The translations under genes were made by a program, and so were the position numbers. Source: DATFRX01 sp035630615 (GTDB lineage Bacteria > Actinomycetota > Actinomycetes > Propionibacteriales > Nocardioidaceae). Taken from it: DNA of 37,823 nucleotides. Positions 1 to 7,320 of this stretch are shown piece by piece. The stretch is taken from assembly GCA_035630615.1 (NCBI GenBank), contig DASQKI010000116.1, forward strand, positions 1 through 37,823, read 5' to 3'. Within the stretch, counting starts at the first letter, position 1. Every line of letters starts with the position of its first letter. The notes under the pieces are model-generated. The model was given only the letters and a program-made list of their open reading frames with translations. It did not search any database and was not told where the DNA came from.

Positions 1-38
1 GTGGGCGCCCCCCTCACCACTGCTACGAACGGGTCGAG

Positions 39-63
39 CGCCATACGACAACGCCGTATGGCG
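39..63. repeat. Short perfect inverted repeat
   Basis: CGCCATAC (39-46) and GTATGGCG (56-63) form perfect 8-bp arms around a 9-bp spacer, and CGCCATAC recurs at 250-257. It lies just downstream of the broken minus-strand gene at 78-255. It could be a weak terminator stem or an operator. There is no T-tract and no protein site I recognise. Confidence 0.4.
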
Positions 64-77
64 GTGGCGGACTTTGT

Positions 78-255
78 TCACCCGGTCACTCGCATCAGCA
101 CCTCGACGGCGTTCGCCAACTCCTCGGAGACCGCTGCCGTCCAACTCCAGGGTCGCGCCGTCCATCAGCAAGGACCCGACCGTGACCAGATAGCCGACCT
201 CGGCACATTGCTCAGCACGCAGGGCCGGACCGCGAACGCCCGACCACGCCGCCAT
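78..255 (-). pseudogene. Possible frameshifted small gene, unknown function
   Basis: From an ATG at 255 the minus strand reads a plausible protein beginning MAAWSGVRGPALRAEQC and reaching LLMDGATLELDG. That frame then turns into Arg-rich shadow sequence. A one-frame shift near 130 restores a natural C-terminus (AVSEELANAVEVLMRVTG, stop at 78-80) whose codons nearly all end in G or C. One extra base, or loss of two bases in a GCGCG run, would explain this. I do not recognise the family, and the call rests only on codon quality and peptide character. The rest of 1-418 shows no convincing gene apart from a 16-bp direct repeat (CGCCCGACCACGCCGC) near 237-275. Confidence 0.3.
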
Positions 256-418
256 ACGGACTCCGCCCGACCACGCCGCGATCCACGCGCCACATAGGTG
301 CATCACACCGCCGCCACTGACGCTTTGGTAGTCGACCTCGAGGCACAAACCACCCCTACAGCGGCATGGGGCGCATCGTCCGCGCGCAGTGACACGTCAG
401 TAAGCCCGCGGATGAACC

Positions 419-1315
419 TCACACACGGTCGCCTCGCTTTAATCGGCGGGCGGCGGCCTTGGCGCGGGCGTCGGCGGCGCTGGCGCCGTACCGCTCGAGC
501 ATGATGTCCGAGCTCCAGCCGGCGAGTCGCTTGAGGTCGCGTTCCTGACCGCCGTTGATCAGGAAGTCGTGCGCGAACGTATGGCGGAAACGGTGCGGGT
601 GTAAACCCTCGATGCCGGCCTGTATGCCGCGCACCTTCACTCGCTCGCGGGCGCCATCGGGCGAGAGCGCGCCCCGCTGGGTGAGGAACAGCGCATCGAG
701 GTGAGCCCATCGATGGGCTCGGCGCATCCTCAAATAGCGGTCCAGCGCCCTGGACGTGCGAGCTCCGAAGTAGATCGGCCGCACCTTGTTGCCCTTGCCG
801 CGGACCAATGCCATGCCGTTGTCGAGGTCGACGTCGTCGACACCGAGACCGCACGCTTCGCTCACGCGAACCCCGCAGTCGAGCAGGACACGTAACAGGG
901 CCTCGTCTCGGCGATGGGCGAAGGTCTTGCCGGCGCACGCCTTTAGTAGCGCGATCAGCTCGTCGTCGCTCAGCACGGGAACGGGCTTCATTCCGGGCTC
1001 GGGTGATGAGAGTCGAGCCATCGGATTGTCCGCGAACTCGCCCTCGTCGACCAGCCAGCCGCAGAACCTGTACAGCCCCCGAAACCTCGTCTTGACCGTG
1101 GAGTTTTCCCGGCCGGTGTCTATGAGGTGAGCCAGCCACTCACGGATCCCGGCGCGGGAGACTTCGCTCAGCGTCGACGGGCGTCCCTGCTCCTCGAGCC
1201 ACGCGGCGTAGAAGCGCACCGACTGCCCGTAGATCGTCACAGTGCGCTCGGCAAGGCCCTCGGCCCGGAGGTGCCGCGCAAAGGATTTGCCGAGATCGTC
1301 AAGCCGCTCGCCCAC
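419..1315 (-). CDS. Tyrosine recombinase / phage-type integrase (XerC/D-like)
   Basis: This 298-residue protein has an N-terminal SAM-like core-binding domain (about 5-95) and a C-terminal catalytic domain (about 112-290). All catalytic residues are visible: R150 (GVRVSEACGL), a lysine in GKGNKVR (174-177), H241 and R244 in HPHRFRHTFAH, W267 in GWSSD, and the nucleophile Y276 in LERYG. Such enzymes cut and rejoin DNA at att or dif-like sites through a 3'-phosphotyrosine. The GTG start at 1315 fits the domain boundary, but no good ribosome-binding site precedes it. No excisionase, phage structural gene, tRNA or att repeat is visible in the window. It may be the edge of an element continuing to the left, or a stranded integrase. 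The DNA 3' of it holds only the broken gene above, which fits an eroded junction. Confidence 0.9.
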   Translation of the reverse strand: MGERLDDLGKSFARHLRAEGLAERTVTIYGQSVRFYAAWLEEQGRPSTLSEVSRAGIREWLAHLIDTGRENSTVKTRFRGLYRFCGWLVDEGEFADNPMARLSSPEPGMKPVPVLSDDELIALLKACAGKTFAHRRDEALLRVLLDCGVRVSEACGLGVDDVDLDNGMALVRGKGNKVRPIYFGARTSRALDRYLRMRRAHRWAHLDALFLTQRGALSPDGARERVKVRGIQAGIEGLHPHRFRHTFAHDFLINGGQERDLKRLAGWSSDIMLERYGASAADARAKAAARRLKRGDRV

Positions 1316-1398
1316 ATCCGGAGGTTATCGGGCGAGCTAACGCTGTGCAAGGAACTCGGTCGAGCTTGATGCAACCCTTCGCTGCTCGTTCCGGCAGG

Positions 1399-2463
1399 TC
1401 AGGTCCAGTTTTCTGGGTTGATCCTCGACGGCTGCACGCGAGGCGGCTCGCCGGGCATCTTCGGGTAGTCCGGCGGGTACGGCATCTCGCCCTGGCCGTT
1501 GCGCTCGTCGCGGGCGTACAGCTCGAGCAGCGGCTCCAGTGAGTACGCCTGCTCGTCGATCCCCTCCATCGGGTCTCCGATCGATGCCAGTCGCTCCGGC
1601 ACGGTGCGCACGGTGAAGTCGCTCGGCTCGACGTCGGTGATCTCTTCCCATCGCAGCGGTGCCGAGACGGGTGCGCCGGGACGCGGCCGCAGACTGTAGG
1701 CCGAGGCGATGGTGCGGTCTCGAGCGTTTTGGTTGAAGTCGACGAAGACCCGCTCGCCGCGCTCCTCCTTCCACCAGCTCATCGTCACCCGGTCGGGCAT
1801 CCGACGCTCAAGAGCGCGACCGAACGCGATGGCGGCGTGGCGTACGTCGATGAAGGTCCAGCGCGGCTTGATCCGCACGTACAGGTGCAGCCCCCGGCCC
1901 CCGGACGTCTTCGGGAACCCCACCATGCCGAGCTCCTCGAGCAGCCCTCGCGCCTCGCCGGCCACGACCGCTGCGTCCGCGAAATCGGTGCCGGGCTGCG
2001 GGTCGAGGTCGATCCGGAGCTCGTCGGGATGGTCGACGTCGCCCTTCCTGACCGGCCAGGGGTGGAAGACGATCGTGCCCATCTGGGCCGCCCACGCGAT
2101 CACGGCGGGCTCGGTCGGGCACACCTCATCGGCATGCCGCCCCGAAGGAAACTCGATCCGCGCCGATTCGACCCACTCGGGCGCGCCCTTCGGGATTCGC
2201 TTCTGGTAGAACGCGTCGCCGCGGTTGTCCTGCCGAGTCGACAGGACTGCCCCCTCGAAGACACCCTTCGGCCAGCGCTCCAGCGTGGTCGGGCGATCCC
2301 GCAGCGCTCGAAGCATCGCGGTGCCGACGGCGACGTAGTATTCGGCGACGTCGAGCTTGGTGACCGCCGGCGCCCCCTCGTACGCGGGAAAGACCTCGCG
2401 GTCGGGGCTGCTCACCCGTACCGTCCGGCCGTCGATCTCGAGTTCGTGAGCCGCCGTCGCCAT
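1399..2463 (-). CDS. LigD-type polymerase domain protein (non-homologous end-joining primase-polymerase)
   Basis: This 354-residue stand-alone polymerase belongs to the archaeo-eukaryotic primase superfamily and is equivalent to the PolDom of LigD. Family members fill or extend broken DNA ends, often with ribonucleotides, during end joining with Ku and a ligase. The visible metal and nucleotide sites are D152 and D154 (RIDLDPQ), H193 in SGGRGLHLYV, and D242 in VFVDFNQNARDRTIAS. The characteristic tail motif SLRPRPGAPVSAPLRWEE is present. The ATG at 2463 is chosen because the N-terminus (MATAAHELEIDGRTVRVSSP) matches the family start; the open frame runs further upstream only as shadow of other sequence. 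There is no strong Shine-Dalgarno. No Ku or ligase gene is adjacent, as is common for this actinobacterial paralogue. Confidence 0.92.
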   Translation of the reverse strand: MATAAHELEIDGRTVRVSSPDREVFPAYEGAPAVTKLDVAEYYVAVGTAMLRALRDRPTTLERWPKGVFEGAVLSTRQDNRGDAFYQKRIPKGAPEWVESARIEFPSGRHADEVCPTEPAVIAWAAQMGTIVFHPWPVRKGDVDHPDELRIDLDPQPGTDFADAAVVAGEARGLLEELGMVGFPKTSGGRGLHLYVRIKPRWTFIDVRHAAIAFGRALERRMPDRVTMSWWKEERGERVFVDFNQNARDRTIASAYSLRPRPGAPVSAPLRWEEITDVEPSDFTVRTVPERLASIGDPMEGIDEQAYSLEPLLELYARDERNGQGEMPYPPDYPKMPGEPPRVQPSRINPENWT

Positions 2464-2559
2464 AAGGGTCACGGTAGCGGCAGACCCGGCGGCGAGCGGC
2501 GCGTTTCGGGTCCGTGGCGGCTGGGTATGCATCCGTGTCGTATGCGTCGGCGAAACTAG

Positions 2560-2697
2560 CAGGTGCTCGACCACATCCTGCTCTCGCCCCAGGCGGCGGC
2601 CGCGGACCACGCGTACGACACGGTCCATATCAATGCCGACTTTCCGGACCAGCTGAGCGACCACGATCCGCAGGTCGTGCACCTGACGATTGGGTGA
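2560..2697 (+). pseudogene. 3' stump of an endonuclease/exonuclease/phosphatase-family gene
   Basis: The plus strand encodes about 45 residues starting VLDHILLSPQAAAADHAYDT, followed by HINADFPDQLSDHDPQVVHL and a TGA at 2695-2697. This is the conserved C-terminus of secreted nucleases of the endonuclease/exonuclease/phosphatase superfamily, including the SDHDP catalytic motif. An in-frame TAG (2557-2559) lies directly upstream, and no matching N-terminal sequence exists between it and the LigD-type gene. The rest of the gene, normally hundreds of codons, is therefore gone. It is a deletion remnant. The nearby integrase gives context but no proof of cause. Confidence 0.75.
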
Positions 2698-2748
2698 CGT
2701 GATCCCGTACGGGGGCCCGCGTCATTGCGGACTCCGTACGCTGGAGAC

Positions 2749-3159
2749 GTGAGCTATCGCGTTGAGCGCACCGACGAGGAGTGGCGGTCACAGCTGTCCG
2801 ACGAGGAGTACGCCGTGCTCCGTCAGGCTGCGACCGAGCCTCCGGGGACGGGCGAGTACGAACACACCGACACCGTCGGGGTCTATCGCTGCCGTGCCTG
2901 CGGCGCCGAGCTGTTTCGGTCGGACACCAAGTTCGACTCGCACTGCGGCTGGCCGTCGTTCTACTCGCCGCTGGCCGGCGACTCCGTGGAGTACATCGAG
3001 GACAGCTCCCTCGGCATGAAACGCACCGAGGTGCGATGCGCGAAATGCGGCTCCCACCTGGGTCACGTGTTTGAGGGCGAGGGCTACGCGACGCCGACCG
3101 ACCAGCGCTACTGCATCAACTCGATCTCGCTGATGCTGGAGCCCGACGCGACCGCCTGA
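2749..3159 (+). CDS. msrB: Peptide-methionine (R)-S-oxide reductase MsrB
   Basis: This 136-residue cytosolic repair enzyme reduces the R isomer of methionine sulfoxide in proteins using thioredoxin. The whole single-domain fold is present: zinc ligands C48/C51 (CRAC) and C97/C100 (CAKC), the GWPSF motif after the likely resolving C66, and catalytic C122 in RYCINS. The GTG at 2749 gives the normal N-terminus (SYRVERTDEEW); a longer frame from 2725 adds only unlikely residues. A TACGCT box ends 6 bases before the GTG, so the mRNA may be leaderless, although GGAG at 2743-2746 could also act as a close ribosome site. In many actinobacteria msrB sits beside hemQ, as here, but on the opposite strand. 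Transcription probably ends at the palindrome that follows. Confidence 0.97.
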   Translation: MSYRVERTDEEWRSQLSDEEYAVLRQAATEPPGTGEYEHTDTVGVYRCRACGAELFRSDTKFDSHCGWPSFYSPLAGDSVEYIEDSSLGMKRTEVRCAKCGSHLGHVFEGEGYATPTDQRYCINSISLMLEPDATA

Positions 3160-3167
3160 CCCCTACG

Positions 3168-3226
3168 CCGAGTGGCGCACCGTCGTCGCTCGATCCGCCG
3201 ATCCGCGACGACCGTGCGCCACTCGG
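3168..3226. repeat. REP-like intergenic palindrome, copy 1
   Basis: The 22-base arms at 3168-3189 and 3205-3226 pair perfectly except for one C-C mismatch after GTGGCGCAC. The core GTGGCGCACCGTCGTCG is shared with the palindromes at 26526-26582 and 28797-28853. It lies between the convergent genes msrB and the DUF4396 gene, so it probably also works as a bidirectional terminator, though it lacks a T-tract. Confidence 0.8.
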
Positions 3227-3237
3227 GGTGGGGTGGG

Positions 3238-3702
3238 TCAGTGGCCGCCGTGGTGGTACTTGTGGGCGACCGCGTGGCCCTTGCCGCGAGCGATCAGCGC
3301 GCGGTTGACCGGGACCGTCACGATGAACGCCACGGCGAGCGAGGCCGCCAGGGTCGCCCAGAAGAGCAGGTCTGCGAGGCCGGCGTCCATCGCTCCGGGG
3401 ATCGCGAGGATGAAGGCGTTGTCGACCACCTCCATCACGGCGATCGAAAGGGTGTCCGCCGCGAACACGACACCGAGCGCGACCGTGAATCCGACCCCTG
3501 CCGCCAACACGGGTCGCATCGACAGCGCGTACCCGAAGAAGAACGCCAACGCGATCGCCAGCGCGATCGAGGCCGCGTCGCCCCAACCCCACCAGGTGGC
3601 GAGGATCATGCCGAGCACCTCGCCGATCGCACAGCCGGTCAGGCAGTGCAGCGTCGCCGACACGGCCTGGCGGGTCAGCTCGTCGAGGCGGATTGTGGAC
3701 AT
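3238..3702 (-). CDS. DUF4396 membrane protein, putative copper-responsive
   Basis: This 154-residue protein has four predicted membrane helices (about 15-35, 42-65, 68-90 and 108-135). Two features suggest metal handling: the membrane-embedded motif HCLTGCAIGEVLGM near the N-terminus, and a His-rich tail (HKYHHGGH). The family (DUF4396) has no assigned reaction that I know of. The ATG at 3702 is chosen because AGGGAG lies 5 bases upstream; a GTG six bases earlier overlaps that site. A CsoR-like palindrome sits in the promoter spacer, so copper-induced expression is likely. The role as a copper carrier or export helper is inferred from the operator and the Cys/His motifs, not from a characterised homologue. 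Confidence 0.8.
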   Translation of the reverse strand: MSTIRLDELTRQAVSATLHCLTGCAIGEVLGMILATWWGWGDAASIALAIALAFFFGYALSMRPVLAAGVGFTVALGVVFAADTLSIAVMEVVDNAFILAIPGAMDAGLADLLFWATLAASLAVAFIVTVPVNRALIARGKGHAVAHKYHHGGH

Positions 3703-3749
3703 GAGCACTCCCTGGTCGATCGGTCAGGTAACGAACACGACCAACAGTG

Positions 3750-3764
3750 TACCCCCTAGGGGTA
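3750..3764 (-). promoter_or_regulatory. CsoR-like copper operator inside the DUF4396 promoter
   Basis: TACCCCCTAGGGGTA matches the TACCC-N5-GGGTA form of CsoR/RicR copper-sensing operators. On the minus strand it lies within the exact 17-bp spacer between a weak -35 (CTGCAA) and a -10 (TACACT). Bound CsoR would therefore block RNA polymerase until Cu(I) releases it. No csoR gene is in the window. Confidence 0.7.
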
Positions 3765-3797
3765 TTCCTTGCAGGATGCTCTCGACGTGAGTTCCGC

Positions 3798-4508
3798 CTA
3801 CGGCAGGACTGCGACGATCTCGGCGACCGGCCGCCGTCGACCGGTGAAGAACGGCACCTCCTCGCGCACGTGCCGCCGGGCGCCGGTGGCCCGCAGGTGC
3901 CGCATCAGGTCGAGGATGCGCGGCAGCTCGTCGGCCTCGAACGCCAGCAGCCACTCGTAGTCGCCGAGCGCGAACGACGCGACCGTGTTGGCTCGCACAT
4001 CGGGGTACTCCCGGGCCAGGCGACCGTGCTCGGCCAGCAGCTCGCGACGCTCATCCTCCGGCAGCAGGTACCACTCGTACGACCGGACGAACGGGTAGAC
4101 GCACAGGTAGCCCCGCGGCTCCTCGCCGGCCAAGAACGCCGGAATGTGTCGCTTGTTGAACTCCGCCGGACGATGCAACCCGAGCTGCGACCAAACCGGC
4201 TCGAGATGCCGCCCCAGCTCGGTGCGTCGGAGCCGGTTGTACGCCTCCTGTAGGGCATCGGCCGACTCTGCGTGCCACCACACCATCAGGTCGGCGTCGG
4301 CCCGTACGCCACTGACGTCGTAGGTGCCGCGTACGACGACGTCCTTAGCCGCCAGCTGCTCGATCAGCTCGCCGACCTCGTCGCCGAGCGCGGTCCGGTC
4401 GGCGTCGCCCAGCCGGTCGCGCAGCCGAAACACCGACCACATCGTGTAACGGATCCCGGCGTTGATCTCCTCGGGAGTCGCCGGGCTGGATTCAGTTCGC
4501 TCGCTCAC
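3798..4508 (-). CDS. hemQ: Coproheme decarboxylase HemQ (chlorite dismutase family)
   Basis: This 236-residue enzyme performs the last step of the coproporphyrin-dependent haem pathway: peroxide-driven decarboxylation of two propionates of coproheme III to give haem b. It has the double ferredoxin-like fold of the chlorite dismutase family. The likely redox tyrosine is Y138 in VYPFVRSYEWYLLP, and the proximal haem ligand is H161 in LLAEHGRLAREYPDVRANTV. The GTG at 4508 overlaps the hemY stop by four bases (GTGA), so the two genes are translationally coupled. Longer in-frame starts would lie inside hemY. The length is normal for actinobacterial HemQ. Confidence 0.95.
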   Translation of the reverse strand: MSERTESSPATPEEINAGIRYTMWSVFRLRDRLGDADRTALGDEVGELIEQLAAKDVVVRGTYDVSGVRADADLMVWWHAESADALQEAYNRLRRTELGRHLEPVWSQLGLHRPAEFNKRHIPAFLAGEEPRGYLCVYPFVRSYEWYLLPEDERRELLAEHGRLAREYPDVRANTVASFALGDYEWLLAFEADELPRILDLMRHLRATGARRHVREEVPFFTGRRRPVAEIVAVLP

Positions 4509-5935
4509 GGTGCCATTGTCCGCTGTGACCGCAACGCCGCGAGCACCCGGTCCGCCGCACGCGTGCCGTCGGCGACACAGGCGGCCAGGCCGATCCCGTC
4601 GTACGCGGCGCCGCACAGCTCCACCCGCGGCACCGACGTCATCGCGGATCGGATCCGGTCGACCCGGGCTCGATGTCCGAGCGCGTACTGCGGCAGCGCG
4701 CCGCCCCATCGGGTCACGCGAGCGTCGATCAGCGGGCCGTGCAGGCCGGCCGCGTCGCGTAGGTCGGCAGCGGCCGCCTCGACGAGCTCGCAGTCGTCAC
4801 GCTGCAACACGCGCTCTTCGCCGTGCCGCCCGATCGACGCGCGCACGATCAGCGCGTCGGTCGCCTCGGCGACCCAGCTCCACTTCGACCCGGAGTACGT
4901 CGCGGCCTTGATCGTCTTGCCCTCGACCGGGGGTACGAGAAACCCCGATCCGACCGGCGGCTCCTCTGGACGCGGGAACGCGAGCGTCACGATCGCCATG
5001 CTGGCGTACTCGATGCGACGCAGCTCGTAGGCTACCTGCGGAGCGGCATCGCCCAACAGTCGGGCCGTCGGAGCCGCCGGGGTCGCGAGTATGACCGCAT
5101 CGGCGTCGAGCGCCTCGGCGTCTCGGGTCGAGCCGATCACCAACCGCCAGCGGTCGTCGACACGGTGCAGCTCGCGGACCGGAGCGCCAGTCCGCACGGT
5201 GACGCCCGACGCGGCCACGATCGCGTCGGCGAGCCGAGCCACTCCGCCGCGAATGCCGGCGAAGACCGGTCCCCCCGTGGACTCGGCACGGCGCCGGCTC
5301 ACCCGCGCGGCGGCGAGCAGCGACGGACCGGCATCGACTAGGGCCGCGATTTGAGGGGCGGCGGCACGCAGCGAGAGACGGTCGGCATGCCCGGCGTACA
5401 CGCCTCCGAGCAGCGGCTCGACCAGCCGGTCGACGACCTCACGACCGAGCCGTTTGGAGACCACGGCGGCCACGCTGACCGCGTCGAGGTCGGCGCCGGA
5501 CCGCAGCCGCGGCAGCCCCGACTCCAGTCGGGCCCGCGCGACGCCCCGCGTCGAGACGATGCCCGAGCGGACCAGCGCCGCGAGGTCGGCCGGGATGCCG
5601 AGCACGGTCGGCGGCATCGGACGCACCGCGCCGCGCGACCAGATCGCCGCTGACGTGGTCGCCGGATAGACCAGCTCGTCGCCGAGGCCGACCTCTCGTG
5701 CCAGGTCGACCACCTCGGGTCGGGCGTTGAGCATCGACTCCGCGCCCGCGTCGACCGGCGCGCCGGCCACCTCGCTCACCCGGAGCTTGCCCCCCGGTCG
5801 GGGCATGCTCTCGAGCACCACGACGTCGAGATCGTCGTCGGCCCGAGCCAGCGCGTGGGCCGCGGCCAGCCCGGCGATTCCGCCACCGACGACGGCCACG
5901 CGGCGGCGCGACGAGGACTCCGAGGGGGCAGGCAT
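4505..5935 (-). CDS. hemY: Coproporphyrinogen III oxidase / protoporphyrinogen oxidase-family flavoenzyme
   Basis: This 476-residue FAD-dependent oxidase is of the HemY/HemG/CgoX type. In Gram-positive bacteria the enzyme oxidises coproporphyrinogen III to coproporphyrin III ahead of ferrochelatase and HemQ. The FAD-binding Rossmann motif VAVVGGGIAGLAAAHALA is at about 13-30, PRPGGKLRV follows at about 50, and the C-terminal flavin-contact region GAAYDGIGLAACVADG is at about 445-460. The ATG at 5935 places the GxGxxG motif at the usual distance. It is co-transcribed with hemQ through a 4-base overlap. It is normally preceded by hemE, but here a plus-strand gene and a repeat array separate the two. 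No ferrochelatase gene is in the window. Confidence 0.94.
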   Translation of the reverse strand: MPAPSESSSRRRVAVVGGGIAGLAAAHALARADDDLDVVVLESMPRPGGKLRVSEVAGAPVDAGAESMLNARPEVVDLAREVGLGDELVYPATTSAAIWSRGAVRPMPPTVLGIPADLAALVRSGIVSTRGVARARLESGLPRLRSGADLDAVSVAAVVSKRLGREVVDRLVEPLLGGVYAGHADRLSLRAAAPQIAALVDAGPSLLAAARVSRRRAESTGGPVFAGIRGGVARLADAIVAASGVTVRTGAPVRELHRVDDRWRLVIGSTRDAEALDADAVILATPAAPTARLLGDAAPQVAYELRRIEYASMAIVTLAFPRPEEPPVGSGFLVPPVEGKTIKAATYSGSKWSWVAEATDALIVRASIGRHGEERVLQRDDCELVEAAAADLRDAAGLHGPLIDARVTRWGGALPQYALGHRARVDRIRSAMTSVPRVELCGAAYDGIGLAACVADGTRAADRVLAALRSQRTMAP

Positions 5936-5984
5936 GCGACCAGGGTCGACGTTGAGGCCGTATGGGGCAAGCGCAAGCGCTCCG

Positions 5985-5997
5985 TACGATGTGTGAC
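5985..5997 (+). promoter_or_regulatory. -10 box of a leaderless transcript (FGE gene)
   Basis: TACGAT at 5985-5990 is followed by exactly seven bases and then the ATG at 5998. This TANNNT-N7-start layout is typical of leaderless actinobacterial mRNAs, and it decides the start codon. No clear -35 is visible. Confidence 0.55.
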
Positions 5998-6975
5998 ATG
6001 GCCGACGCCTCACGACCCTGCTGCGGCGCCCGGCGCGCGTCCGGCCCCGCGGCGGCCGCGTCCACGATCGAGATGCCAACCGATCCGGATGCGGCCGCTC
6101 GGGTGCACCGCCGGCTCGTTTCGCTGCCCGGCGGCCCGTTTCGGATGGGCAGCGAGGACGACGACGTCAACCTCGACGACGCCGAGGGACCGGTCCGCGA
6201 CGCGGCCGTCGACGCCTTCGCGATCGCGCCGACGACGGTGACCAACGCCGAGTTCGCCGCGTTCGTCAAGCGGACCGGCTACGTCACCGCCGCCGAGCGC
6301 TTCGGCTGGAGCTTCGTGTTCGCGCCGTTCGTGCTTGCCAACGCGTCCACGCGGGGCGCTGTCGCCGAGGCGCCGTGGTGGATGGCGGTCGACGGGGCCG
6401 ACTGGCGTCACCCCGAAGGACCCGGATCGGGCGTCAACGACCGCGCCAATCACCCGGTCGTCCACGTGTCCCATGACGATGCGCTCGCCTACTGCGCGTG
6501 GTCGGGTACGCGACTGCCGACCGAACCCGAGTGGGAGTACGCCGCGCGCGGCGGCCTCGACGGCGCGCGATATCCGTGGGGCGACGACCTACACCCCCGA
6601 GACCGACACATGTGCAACATCTGGCAGGGCGAGTTTCCGACCCACAACACCGGCGATGACGGCCACGTGGGGACCGCGCCGGTGCGTTCGTTCAAGCCCA
6701 ACGGCTACGGGCTCTACAACACGTCCGGCAACGTCTGGGAGTGGACGGCCGATCCGTGGGAGCCCGGTGTCGGGGCCGGCGGTATTGGCGCGGCGGATGG
6801 CGATGGTGTCGGTGCGGCGGCCGATGTCGACGGTGACGGCGTCTGGGCGATGCGTGGCGGGTCTTACCTGTGCCATCACAGCTACTGCAACCGCTACCGC
6901 GTGGCCGCTCGCACTCAAAACACCGGCGACTCCTCCGGCGGCAACCTCGGCTTCCGGATCGCCGCCGACGCCTGA
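5998..6975 (+). CDS. Formylglycine-generating enzyme (sulfatase-modifying factor)
   Basis: This 325-residue enzyme oxidises a Cys in a CxPxR-type motif of type I sulfatases to Cα-formylglycine, using O2 and copper. The family core is complete: LPGGPFRMGS near residue 40, the RLPTEPEWEYAARGG motif, NVWEWTADPW, and the C-terminal RGGSYLCHHSYCNRYRVAAR. Both active-site cysteines are present (C292 and C297), which separates true FGEs from the many relatives lacking them. Just before the active-site segment is a Gly/Asp/Ala-rich low-complexity loop (about 258-285) longer than in typical members. The N-terminus has extra Cys and Ala residues. There is no sulfatase in the window, so the target is elsewhere in the genome. 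The gene runs opposite to the haem genes on both sides and ends in the repeat array. Confidence 0.93.
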   Translation: MADASRPCCGARRASGPAAAASTIEMPTDPDAAARVHRRLVSLPGGPFRMGSEDDDVNLDDAEGPVRDAAVDAFAIAPTTVTNAEFAAFVKRTGYVTAAERFGWSFVFAPFVLANASTRGAVAEAPWWMAVDGADWRHPEGPGSGVNDRANHPVVHVSHDDALAYCAWSGTRLPTEPEWEYAARGGLDGARYPWGDDLHPRDRHMCNIWQGEFPTHNTGDDGHVGTAPVRSFKPNGYGLYNTSGNVWEWTADPWEPGVGAGGIGAADGDGVGAAADVDGDGVWAMRGGSYLCHHSYCNRYRVAARTQNTGDSSGGNLGFRIAADA

Positions 6976-6985
6976 CCGGTGACTC

Positions 6986-7132
6986 TTCGCGCCGACCTTG
7001 CGCGTCCCACCCATGTCTTCGCGCCGACCTTGCGCGTCCCACCCGTTTCTTCCCGCCGAGATTGCGCGTCCCACCCATTTCCTCCCGCCGAGGTTGCGCG
7101 TCCCACCCGCCCCTCCGCGTCGAGGTCGCCGT
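6986..7132 (-). repeat. Left arm of palindromic 32-bp tandem array (about 4.6 units)
   Basis: Units start at 6986, 7018, 7050 and 7082, with a decayed fifth at 7114. On the plus strand each contains TTSSCGCCGASSTTGCGCGT or a close variant, followed by CCCACCC. They are reverse complements of the units at 7321-7659. The first unit pairs with the outermost right unit over about 27 bases. The unit length is not a multiple of three and there are no spacers, so this is neither a coding repeat nor a CRISPR array. It lies between the ends of the convergent FGE and hemE genes. Confidence 0.9.
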
Positions 7133-7320
7133 CCTGGGTGACATTCGTCGGGAAGTTGCGCGTCTGCCTGGCGGTTGCATGCAGGTTCCCGGCAACAGTC
7201 CCACTCGCCGGGCGCGGCGCTCTCCGAGCTCGGCAACTATTGGCGAGTTCGTGGGGATTCTCGGCCGATTTCGTGTCCGAACTCGCCAAGAATCCAGGCT
7301 GCGAGTCGTGCCGCGGGACA
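7133..7320. other. Spacer between the two repeat arms, with a perfect 12-bp inverted repeat
   Basis: This is the loop region of the large palindrome and holds no supported gene. It contains TTGGCGAGTTCG (7240-7251) and CGAACTCGCCAA (7278-7289), a perfect 12-bp inverted repeat. Near 7155-7165 there is a decayed TTGCGCGTCTG that can pair with CAGACGCGCAA at the start of the right arm. The stem therefore probably once reached further inward. Confidence 0.6.

Noticed and set aside
303..1139. Long minus-strand frame overlapping the integrase
   Set aside because: It is an Arg-rich shadow frame of the recombinase gene and shows no domain.
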